A stretch of 64,000 bases of DNA from the NCBI RefSeq assembly GCF_012272815.1, contig NZ_JAAWWL010000001.1, positions 1,489,146 to 1,553,145 of the forward strand, written 5' to 3'. The stretch's first letter is position 1. Every line of letters begins with the position of its first letter. The notes below the pieces were generated by a model. It had not been told where the DNA came from, did no database searches, and was given only the letters and a program-made list of their open reading frames with translations. The position numbers and the translations under genes were made by a program. The DNA comes from Croceivirga thetidis. GTDB lineage: Bacteria; Bacteroidota; Bacteroidia; Flavobacteriales; Flavobacteriaceae. Positions 7,770 through 16,032 of this stretch are shown here, piece by piece.

Positions 7770-10700
7770 TTATCGTTTTAATACCAAGAACCCTTGGGTC
7801 GTTTTGAGATTATGTTCCTCAGGAAGTACCAATCTAAAAAAGTACGTGCCCTCTGGAAGTTGTCCGGCGCCCATTCCGGTCATTTGGTTTGCATTACCCG
7901 TAAAGACATTTGAATTGTTGTCATATCCTTCAGTTTTGAAGACCATGTCTCCCCAACGATTAAAAATCATTACAACGTTAGTGGGATATTGCTCAATACC
8001 ATTAATGGTCCAAAAATCATTAATGCCATCACCGTCCGGTGAAAAGCCAAATTGTGATTCAAGTTCTTCTTGAACCTCTGTTGTAAAAGATTGTTCTTGG
8101 CAGCCAACAGTAAAACCATCATCGTTATAGGGTATAATATTGATAAAAATTTGCTGCTCATAAGGAAGATCTTCTGTGATATCATAAGTATTGGATTGAC
8201 CCACATCTAGATTTTCAATAATATCACCTGCTCCCATTGAGGTTCCTATACTTAGGATATAACCAGTGGCATTTTCAACCAAGGTCCACGAAATGTCTGT
8301 TTCTATAGTGACATCTTCGGCTCCATTTTCTGGGAATGTTAGCATAGTACATTCTGGAAGAACAAGAGGTGCACTACCAGTGATAAAACTTTCCACATCA
8401 CATGATAATGCATCACCAATGGTATTGTAAGGAATAATCAGAACGAAGATTTCAGCGTTTTCCGGTAGATTTTCAGAAAATTCAAATACTGTGATATTCC
8501 CTACGTCTTCATTGTTCACAATATCACCAAGACCTGGTGCAGTGCCGATTGTTATTCTGTATCCTGTGGCATTTTCAATTGAAGACCAAGAAATTTCTGA
8601 ATCGATTGGGACATCAATTGCCATATTCAAAGGATCTATTACAACAGTACACTCCGGAATAGTCTCTGGTATTTCACCAGTTACAAAAAATTCCTCTGCA
8701 CACCCTATGGCATTGCCTTGACCATTGTAGGGTATAATCAATACATAAATATCTGTATTTGCGGGAAGATCAGCTGGCAAATCAAAAGTTGTGAGGTTGC
8801 CGACATCAAGATTGTCTAGGATATTGTATGCTGAAGAAGCCCCATCCCTTACGCTCAAAAAATAGCCATCGGCATTGGTTAGGGCATTCCAAGTTAAATC
8901 GGTTGAGATGGAAACATCGGTAGCTGCATTGAGGGGTAAACTTAAACTTGTACAGCTGGGGATTGTAGCTACAGTTTCAGTAGTAAAGGATTCTTCAGCA
9001 CAACCTATAGCGTTCCCAATGCCATTGTACGGTACAATGGTCACGAAGATTTGTGTATTCTCAGGCAAGTCAGTGGGTAGGTCAAAAGTATTCCCAGTGA
9101 CATCTTCGGCATCCAAAATATCATTAGCTCCAGCAGTGGTACCGACAGTTAGCAAATACCCATCAGCATTAGCAATTGTGTTCCAAGTTAAATCGGTTGA
9201 GATGGAAACATCGGTAGTTGCGTTCAGGGGATTGGTCAAGTTGGTACAGACCGGTACCGTTGCAATCGTTTCTGTGGTAAAGGATTCTTCAATACATCCG
9301 GTAGCGTTCCCAATGCCATTATACGGTACAATGGTCACGAAGATTTGTGTATTCTCAGGCAAGTCAGTGGGTAGGTCAAAGGTATTCCCAGTGACATCTT
9401 CGGCATCCAAAATATCAATACCTCCAGCAGTGGTTCCGACAGTTAGCAAATACCCATCAGCATTGGCTATTGTGTTCCAAGTTAAATCGGTTGAGATGGA
9501 AACATCGGTCGCTGCATTGAGGGGTAAACTTAAACTGGTACAGCTGGGGATTGTAGCTACGGTTTCGGTGGTAAAGGATTCTTCAGCACATCCGGTAACG
9601 TTCCCAATGCCATTATACGGTACAATGGTCACGAAGATTTGTGTATTCTCAGGCAAGTCAGTGGGTAGGTCAAAGGTATTACCGGTCACATCTTCGGCAT
9701 CCAAAATATCATTACCTCCAGCAGTGGTTCCGACAGTCAGCAAATACCCATCAGCATTAGCTATTGTGTTCCAAGTTAAATCGGTTGAGATGGAAACATC
9801 GGTAGCTGCGTTCAGGGGACTAATCAAGTTGGTGCAGACCGGTACCGTTGCAATCGTCTCGGTTGTAAAGGATTCTTCAGCGCATCCGGTAGCATTCCCA
9901 ATGCCATTATACGGTACAATGGTCACGAAGATTTGTGTATTCTCTGGTAAGTCAGTGGGTAGGTCAAAGGTATTACCGGTCACATCTTCGGCATCCAAAA
10001 TATCATTACCTCCAGCAGTGGTTCCGACAGTCAGCAAATACCCATCAGCATTGGCTATTGTGTTCCAAGTTAAATCGGTTGAGATTGAAACATCGGTCGC
10101 TGCATTGAGGGGTAAACTTAAACTTGTACAGCTGGGGATTGTAGCTACAGTTTCAGTAGTAAAAGATTCTTCAACACATCCGGTAGCGTTCCCAACGCCA
10201 TTATACGGGATAATGGTCACGAAGATTTGTGTACTTTCTGGTAAGTCGGTGGGTAGGTCAAAAGTATTCCCAGTCACATCTTCGGCATCCAAAATATCAT
10301 TACCTCCAGCAGTGGTTCCGACAGTTAATAGGTAACCGTCGGCATCTGCAATGGTATTCCACGTCAAATCACTCGTTACAGGAATATTCAAACTGTTTGC
10401 CAAAGGATTTGAGAGTGTGGTGCAATTGGGTATAGTGGCAAGAATTTCAGTGGTAAAACTTTCAATACTGCATGTAGCTGCTGAACCAAAAGAATTGTAA
10501 GGAGTAATGGTTACAAATATTTCAGTGTTTTCAGGTAGATCAGTCGGTAAATCATAGATTGTAACGTTGCCTACATCAAAATTGTCCAAAATATCATTTC
10601 CGTCGAAGGTCGTGGCAACAGTTAAGAAATAGCCTTCTGTGTTCGAAGCCGGGTTCCAACTTAAGTCGGTTGAAATGGTTACATCAATAGTTCCATTTAA

Positions 10701-13700
10701 AGGGTTTGCAAGTGTTGTACATAGTGGTGGATCATTAAGCGTAGTATTCCCTGTTCTAAAACTTTCTTCAGAACAGGCCAAAGCGTCACCCACTGCATTA
10801 TAAGGTATTATTGTTACGTAATGCGTTCTATCTTCTTGAAGGTCGGTAGGGATATCATAGGTTGTAAAATTACCGACATCTATATTATTGGCAATTTCAA
10901 TTCCGCCTTGTGTGGTTCCAATAGTAATTAAATAACCGGTGGCATCAGGAACCGCATTCCATGAGATATCCGTATCTATCGGTACTGCCGTTGCCCCATT
11001 TAATGGATTAGTTAACGTAGTACAGATAGGAGGAACCGGGATGAATTCCGTTCGAAACGATTCTTCTGTACAACCTATTGCTGTACCTTCTTCGTTGTAA
11101 GGATTTATGGTTATATAAATCAATGCATCTTCTGGTAAATCCGTAGCAAAATCATAGGTAACTGTATTGCCAACATCTTCATTGTTGATTATTTCTGTAC
11201 CGCCAGGCGTGGTTCCAACATTTATTCGATAACCATCAGCATTATTTATGATATCCCAACTTATATCGGTATCAACAGAGATGTCCGTGTCCCCATCTAA
11301 AGGAAGTGATAAGTTAGTACAGTCAGGAACTGTTGCAGGTGTTGCCGTAATTGTAAAACTTTCCTCTATACAGGGTCCGAGAGCGTCACCGTTTTCATTG
11401 GATGGTATCATCGTAACGTAGACTGTTACACCTGGAGCAAAATCTGCTGCAAATTCATAAAAAGTGTCATTGACTACAACCTCATTATCCACAATATCGT
11501 TTCCTCCTGGGGTAGTTCCTACAATTAGACGATATTCACGTGCAAAGGTAACGGCGTTCCAATTCAAATTGGTGTTCACAGGAACCTCTACAGCTCCACT
11601 TAATGGGGCAACTAGTTGTGTACAATCAGGCACAGGGCAATCCAAAACATCGCCGGTGAAGACCCAACCAAAGTTTGTTATCATTGACTGTCTTTCCTCA
11701 ACAGCATCACAATAGGGCAATGTATTAGCTCCTAAGTTAATTCCTGATTGCAGATTTTGTTCCGACCAGGCAATTAAGGTATTGTCATAGTTTTCGCGGG
11801 TCAAGGCCGTGTCATCCAACATGTTTTGCATGTTGCTCACGTTTTCAATGTTCCAGTCGCCTAAAAATTGATTAAATGCAATGGCATCGTGAAACATTTC
11901 TCTCATAGAAACCGAACCAACCAGCCATAAATTCAATGGTTGATTGAATGAAGAAGCATTTCTAAACATTCGTTCCATATCTGCAACACCATTAACACGC
12001 CAATCATTAAGGGGTTGATTGAAACTACTGGCCCCATTGAACATGTCAAGCATAGTAGTTACGGCACGTACATTCCAATTATTGATACTACCGTTAAAGG
12101 AAGTAGCTTCTTGGAACATACCTTGCATTGTGTTTACGGAGGCAACGTTCCAAGCATCCAATGATTGATTAAAACTGCTGGCCTCTCTAAACATTTCTTC
12201 CATCGTTGTCACAAAAGAAGTATTCCAGCCAGCAATATTTTGGTTGAATGCACTTGCTCCATAGAACATACTCGCCATATTTTGACCCTCTCCTGTATCC
12301 CAATTATTTAGGGGTTGATTAAATACGATTGCTTCTTTTAACATAGAGTCAAAATTGGTTACTACCGCCGTATCCCAATTGTTGAGAGGTTGATCAAATG
12401 CCTCTGCAGCTTCAAACATAGAAGGCATTAGTGTAACAGAGCTGACATCCCAAGTATTCAATGGTTGATTAAAAACTGTGGTTCCATCAAACATATTACT
12501 CATATTAGCAACCGCACTAACATCCCAATTTTCTAGGGGTTGATTAAATGCGCTTGCTCCTCTAAACATTGAACTCATATTAACAACAGAATTCACTTCC
12601 CAACTGTTTAAAGGCTCATTGAATACCTCGGCAAAACTGAACATATTGCTCATGTCGGTTACGTTTGTCACATTCCAACTATCAATATTTTGGTTAAATG
12701 CCTCAGCTCTAGAAAACATGGAATTCATGGTCGTTACTGATGAAACATTCCAGTTATCTAAGGGTTGATTAAATACTGGAGCACTGTAGAACATTTGTGT
12801 CATATCAGTTACAGAAGAAACATTCCAACTATTGATGTTTTGATTGAAAAGTTCCGCATCATAGAACATGGCTGACATGTCTTGAACATTTGCAGTATTC
12901 CAATTATTTAAAGGTTGGTTAAATGCCTCTGCCCTTTGGAACATTTCGGACATATCGGTTACTTGTCCAACATTCCAATTGTTTATGGGTTGGTCAAAAG
13001 CTTTGGAGCTTTGAAACATTCTACCCATATTGTTCACACTACTTGTGTTCCAACTACTTAGATCTTGATTGAAATCCTGGGTTTGTGCAAACATGAAATT
13101 CATATTGGTAACTTGGCTTACATCCCAGTTATCCAAAGGCTGATTAAATTCAGTTGCTGCACCAAACATTCCGTACATGTTTGTGACTTGACCAACATTC
13201 CAACTATTTAGGGGTTGATTGAATATTCTTGCCGAAATGAACATACTTAACATGTTCGTGACATTGCTTACATCCCAATTATCAATATTACCATTAAACA
13301 AATAACATTGAGAAAACATATTCGAGGTGTTTTCAACTTGGGTAAGATTGGGAACATCAGTAGCATTATAGACCATGTTTTCACAACCATAAAAACCGTA
13401 TTGCATGGATTGCCATACCTGAGATCCCCATTGGTCAATAGATATTAATTTGATATGATCTGAGTTACTGACCCAATGATAAGGAGCTGGAAAATCACCA
13501 ATTATGGAAACAGTATAAATACCAGGATTAAGATAGGTGTGTATTATTTGTCCGGTAACATTGTTATCGTATTGGCCATCACCCCAATCAATAGAGTAAT
13601 TATAAGTCAAGTAATCAGGGAAACCAGTATTTGCTTCAATTTTTAGTTGATTCGCCGGAGTACTTCCATTTTCAAGTAATGAGGTGTCATAGGTAAGCTT

Positions 13701-15779
13701 AAAAGCATCTGGACTATTTACCCAACTTTCTACTACGGTAAAACTAATTTCTGGACAACCCGCGGCGGGACCTTCAGCATTGTATGGTACAACAGTGACA
13801 TAAACAATATCTCCAGGTAAAAATTCATTGGTAAAACTTAGACCAATGACATTGCCTACATCAAAATCGTTAAGAACATCACCATTGAGGACAGCATAGT
13901 TTCTTGCTCCACCTCGTTCAATTTCCAGTGTAATACGATAACCATCAGCATTAGGCGCTGGATTCCATCTAATATCACTATTGGCAGGAGTCATGGTGTC
14001 ACCTGCTGCCGGCATGGTAATTTCAGTACAAAGCACAAAAGAGCAATTGACAGCATCACCGGTTATGTTCCATCCAAAATCATCAATTAAGCGTTGTCTT
14101 TGATTTAGTGCGTCACAATATTGCAAATTAGTTGCCCCTAAATTGACATTGAATTGAACAGTTTGGCTTTCCCAACCTATAAGCGTATTGTCATAATTTT
14201 CTTGAGAGAGACCACTATTGGATAACATGCCATTCATGTTGCCCACGTTTGATATGTTCCAGAGGCCCAAATTTTGGTCAAAACTTGTAGCAGATGCGAA
14301 TGTGCTGCTCATAATGGTGACCCCAATAGTATTCCATCCACTGATATCTTGATTGAATGCCGTTGCTTGTCGAAACATGTTTGCCAAACTGCTTTTGCCA
14401 GTCATATCCCAATTATCCAAGGGTTGGTTGAATGCAGCTGCTCTATAGAACATTGAAGTCACATCAGTTACCGCTGACATGTTCCAATTATTTAATGGTT
14501 GGTTAAATACATCGGTCTCTTGAAACATGCTAGACATATTTGTAACGCTACCAACATTCCAATTATTTATGTTTTGATTAAAGGCCGGGCTATCTTCAAA
14601 CATACCCCGCATGTTTCGCACATTACTTACATCCCAACCGCTGATGTCTTGATTGAATGCAGCATTTTCGCGGAACATATACTCCATATCCTCTACATTA
14701 CTTACATCCCAGTTATCCAAAGGTTGGTTGAAAACTGCACCCCAAATCCAGCCATCGAACATTTCTGACATATCGATCACATTACTGACGTTCCAGTTGT
14801 TTAATGGTTGGTCGAATGTTCTATTCCTATGGAACATCTGAGCCATGTTAGTTACGTTGCTAACATTCCATGTATTAAGAGGTTGGTTAAATTGAGATTC
14901 CCTAAAAGTGGCTTGCATTGAAACAACATTGCTAACGTTCCAGTTATCTAAAGGTTGATTGTATGCGGAACCTTGAAAGGTACCCGTCAAGTCTGTTATG
15001 TTTTCAATATTCCAGTTGTTCAAAGGTTGGTTAAAGCGTCCTGTATATCTAAACGTACCAATCAAATTTGTTGCACTACTGATATCCCAATTATTAATAT
15101 TTTGATTGAAATCGGAAGCTTCTGAAAGAAAGTATTCAAAATTGTCAACTGAAGATACGTTCCAATTATCCAATGGTTCATTAAAATCTCTAGCTCGGTG
15201 AAATGTATAAGACATATCGGTAATACCAGAGGTATTCCAATTATCAAGTGGGCGATTAAAAATTTCACATTCTTGAAATAATCCAGAAATGTCTGTTATG
15301 GTACTTACATCCCAATTATTTAAAATTCCATTGAATGCAGTACATTCTCGAAATGTGTTTTTTAAGCTTGTTACCTGAGACAAATTTGGAGCTTGTATAG
15401 CATCAAAATTCAGATTTTCACATCCATAAAAAGAATTCTCCATTGATTGCCAAATGATGGTGCCCCAATCTAGAATTTCGATTATTTTTTCACGATCACC
15501 GGCGTTGTTAAAATAAATTGATGGGAAATCACCACTTATTTCAACAACATAAATTCCCGGAGCAGCATAGGTATGACCAATGTCGCCGATTACATTAGTG
15601 TCGTTGTTACCATCACCCCAATCAACTGAATAATTGTAGGTAAATGCAGGATTTGTGGGAATGTTAATTTCTGTATTGGCGGAACCTGGTAAATTGGTAT
15701 TCCAGCGAGTGGTAAAATTCTGACCAACTACATTTCCGCATATAAATAACAGGGAAAATAGGAGTATTAGTCTTGTCAT
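7770..15779 (-). CDS. Giant T9SS-exported surface protein: PKD-like, DUF285 (BspA-like) and Fn3-like repeats with a type B sorting domain
   Basis: 2669 residues. In order: signal peptide (1-19, LILLFSLLFICGNVVGQ); a PKD-like domain (about 25-85, YNYSVDWGDGNND and HTYAAPGIYVVEISG); about 15 DUF285 repeats of 25 residues of the pattern FNQPLNNWNVSNVTNMxxMF (about 145-520) closed by a cap with YCDALNQRQ; one Fn3-like domain (about 580-680); a second PKD-like domain (about 690-770); about 20 DUF285 repeats with a second cap (about 825-1380); 12 Fn3-like domains of about 98 residues (about 1380-2572); and a C-terminal gliding-motility type domain (2573-2669, FSPDGDGINDFW, IFNRWGDMVF, GTYFFRLVL, ending QGFLVLKR), which is the T9SS type B sorting signal. 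DUF285/BspA-like repeats are usually adhesive. It probably forms a long surface stalk or adhesin. The next gene encodes PorP/SprF; a TPR/AraC regulator lies upstream. Confidence 0.93.
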   Translation of the reverse strand: MTRLILLFSLLFICGNVVGQNFTTRWNTNLPGSANTEINIPTNPAFTYNYSVDWGDGNNDTNVIGDIGHTYAAPGIYVVEISGDFPSIYFNNAGDREKIIEILDWGTIIWQSMENSFYGCENLNFDAIQAPNLSQVTSLKNTFRECTAFNGILNNWDVSTITDISGLFQECEIFNRPLDNWNTSGITDMSYTFHRARDFNEPLDNWNVSSVDNFEYFLSEASDFNQNINNWDISSATNLIGTFRYTGRFNQPLNNWNIENITDLTGTFQGSAYNQPLDNWNVSNVVSMQATFRESQFNQPLNTWNVSNVTNMAQMFHRNRTFDQPLNNWNVSNVIDMSEMFDGWIWGAVFNQPLDNWDVSNVEDMEYMFRENAAFNQDISGWDVSNVRNMRGMFEDSPAFNQNINNWNVGSVTNMSSMFQETDVFNQPLNNWNMSAVTDVTSMFYRAAAFNQPLDNWDMTGKSSLANMFRQATAFNQDISGWNTIGVTIMSSTFASATSFDQNLGLWNISNVGNMNGMLSNSGLSQENYDNTLIGWESQTVQFNVNLGATNLQYCDALNQRQRLIDDFGWNITGDAVNCSFVLCTEITMPAAGDTMTPANSDIRWNPAPNADGYRITLEIERGGARNYAVLNGDVLNDFDVGNVIGLSFTNEFLPGDIVYVTVVPYNAEGPAAGCPEISFTVVESWVNSPDAFKLTYDTSLLENGSTPANQLKIEANTGFPDYLTYNYSIDWGDGQYDNNVTGQIIHTYLNPGIYTVSIIGDFPAPYHWVSNSDHIKLISIDQWGSQVWQSMQYGFYGCENMVYNATDVPNLTQVENTSNMFSQCYLFNGNIDNWDVSNVTNMLSMFISARIFNQPLNSWNVGQVTNMYGMFGAATEFNQPLDNWDVSQVTNMNFMFAQTQDFNQDLSSWNTSSVNNMGRMFQSSKAFDQPINNWNVGQVTDMSEMFQRAEAFNQPLNNWNTANVQDMSAMFYDAELFNQNINSWNVSSVTDMTQMFYSAPVFNQPLDNWNVSSVTTMNSMFSRAEAFNQNIDSWNVTNVTDMSNMFSFAEVFNEPLNSWEVNSVVNMSSMFRGASAFNQPLENWDVSAVANMSNMFDGTTVFNQPLNTWDVSSVTLMPSMFEAAEAFDQPLNNWDTAVVTNFDSMLKEAIVFNQPLNNWDTGEGQNMASMFYGASAFNQNIAGWNTSFVTTMEEMFREASSFNQSLDAWNVASVNTMQGMFQEATSFNGSINNWNVRAVTTMLDMFNGASSFNQPLNDWRVNGVADMERMFRNASSFNQPLNLWLVGSVSMREMFHDAIAFNQFLGDWNIENVSNMQNMLDDTALTRENYDNTLIAWSEQNLQSGINLGANTLPYCDAVEERQSMITNFGWVFTGDVLDCPVPDCTQLVAPLSGAVEVPVNTNLNWNAVTFAREYRLIVGTTPGGNDIVDNEVVVNDTFYEFAADFAPGVTVYVTMIPSNENGDALGPCIEESFTITATPATVPDCTNLSLPLDGDTDISVDTDISWDIINNADGYRINVGTTPGGTEIINNEDVGNTVTYDFATDLPEDALIYITINPYNEEGTAIGCTEESFRTEFIPVPPICTTLTNPLNGATAVPIDTDISWNAVPDATGYLITIGTTQGGIEIANNIDVGNFTTYDIPTDLQEDRTHYVTIIPYNAVGDALACSEESFRTGNTTLNDPPLCTTLANPLNGTIDVTISTDLSWNPASNTEGYFLTVATTFDGNDILDNFDVGNVTIYDLPTDLPENTEIFVTITPYNSFGSAATCSIESFTTEILATIPNCTTLSNPLANSLNIPVTSDLTWNTIADADGYLLTVGTTAGGNDILDAEDVTGNTFDLPTDLPESTQIFVTIIPYNGVGNATGCVEESFTTETVATIPSCTSLSLPLNAATDVSISTDLTWNTIANADGYLLTVGTTAGGNDILDAEDVTGNTFDLPTDLPENTQIFVTIVPYNGIGNATGCAEESFTTETIATVPVCTNLISPLNAATDVSISTDLTWNTIANADGYLLTVGTTAGGNDILDAEDVTGNTFDLPTDLPENTQIFVTIVPYNGIGNVTGCAEESFTTETVATIPSCTSLSLPLNAATDVSISTDLTWNTIANADGYLLTVGTTAGGIDILDAEDVTGNTFDLPTDLPENTQIFVTIVPYNGIGNATGCIEESFTTETIATVPVCTNLTNPLNATTDVSISTDLTWNTIANADGYLLTVGTTAGANDILDAEDVTGNTFDLPTDLPENTQIFVTIVPYNGIGNAIGCAEESFTTETVATIPSCTSLSLPLNAATDVSISTDLTWNALTNADGYFLSVRDGASSAYNILDNLDVGNLTTFDLPADLPANTDIYVLIIPYNGQGNAIGCAEEFFVTGEIPETIPECTVVIDPLNMAIDVPIDSEISWSSIENATGYRITIGTAPGLGDIVNNEDVGNITVFEFSENLPENAEIFVLIIPYNTIGDALSCDVESFITGSAPLVLPECTMLTFPENGAEDVTIETDISWTLVENATGYILSIGTSMGAGDIIENLDVGQSNTYDITEDLPYEQQIFINIIPYNDDGFTVGCQEQSFTTEVQEELESQFGFSPDGDGINDFWTINGIEQYPTNVVMIFNRWGDMVFKTEGYDNNSNVFTGNANQMTGMGAGQLPEGTYFFRLVLPEEHNLKTTQGFLVLKR
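8064..11640 (-). repeat. Array of 12 Fn3-like domain repeats inside the giant surface protein gene
   Basis: Twelve consecutive units of about 98 codons (about 294 bp). Each begins near a CTxLxxPLN motif, contains DLTWN and DGYxLTVGTT, and ends GNAxGCxEESFTTE. Outer units are diverged while the middle six are almost identical at the DNA level. Every unit carries one Cys near its start and one near its end. Confidence 0.9.
8860..10430 (-). repeat. Higher-order 588-bp tandem repeat (paired Fn3-like units)
   Basis: The plus-strand marker cagctgggga occurs at 8953, 9541 and 10129, exactly 588 bases apart, which is two 294-bp units. The alternate units carry a different boundary sequence (protein IPSCTSLSLPLN against VPVCTNLxxPLN), so the array reads A-B-A-B-A. 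This points to recent amplification of a two-domain block. Confidence 0.88.
11820..13305 (-). repeat. DUF285 repeat block 2 (about 20 units)
   Basis: About 20 in-frame 75-bp units encode the 25-residue pattern FNQPLxxWNVSxVTxMxxMF. The block ends with a cap containing NYDNTLIAW and LPYCDAVEERQSM that is nearly the same as the cap of block 1. Confidence 0.85.
14225..15345 (-). repeat. DUF285 repeat block 1 (about 15 units)
   Basis: About 15 in-frame 75-bp units of the same 25-residue pattern, more divergent than block 2. One unit is lengthened by a short insertion (FDGWIWGAV). The cap reads NYDNTLIGW then LQYCDALNQRQRL. Confidence 0.85.
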
Positions 15780-15851
15780 AGTTAGTGTTTGGGGTTCTAT
15801 CTCAACGACTCAATAAAATCTTTATTTCCCAATACTATTTGCACTCTCATT

Positions 15852-15892
15852 ATTGGTGGGAATTCTTTTCGAAATATTTAAAGACCACCAAT
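15852..15892. promoter_or_regulatory. Inverted repeat upstream of the giant surface protein gene
   Basis: ATTGGTGG (15852-15859) and its exact reverse complement CCACCAAT (15885-15892) are separated by 25 AT-rich bases, about 75-110 bases before the start of the giant gene. It is a possible operator; the TPR/AraC-type regulator next door is the natural candidate to bind it, which is inference. Confidence 0.4.
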
Positions 15893-15982
15893 TAAATAGA
15901 AGATAGTTTCAAGCTATAAAGACTTATGACTCAAAGATCTTATCTAAAGAACGAATCATTGGACTCACTATTATTGGAATAG

Positions 15983-16004
15983 GTACCACTCAACCGAGTG
16001 GTAC
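15983..16004. terminator. Perfect 9-bp hairpin after the AraC-type regulator gene
   Basis: GTACCACTC and GAGTGGTAC flank a four-base AACC loop, 29 bases past the regulator's stop codon. No T-run follows on the minus strand, so it may be a factor-dependent or weak terminator, or an operator instead. Confidence 0.45.
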
Positions 16005-16032
16005 TCGATTTTATGTTTAAAAAGGAAATCAG

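Noticed and set aside
8875-10335. A 486-residue open frame on the plus strand over the Fn3 repeats.
   Set aside because: It is the antisense of the near-identical repeat units, so it stays open only because the same 294-base units recur. Its translation is itself a shadow repeat, with no start or functional motif.
8860-10430. Possible CRISPR-like array.
   Set aside because: Units are 294 bases, in frame and protein-coding throughout, with no short direct repeats and unique spacers.
14274-14841. Three plus-strand open frames over the DUF285 repeats.
   Set aside because: They are antisense shadows of the repeats on the minus strand.
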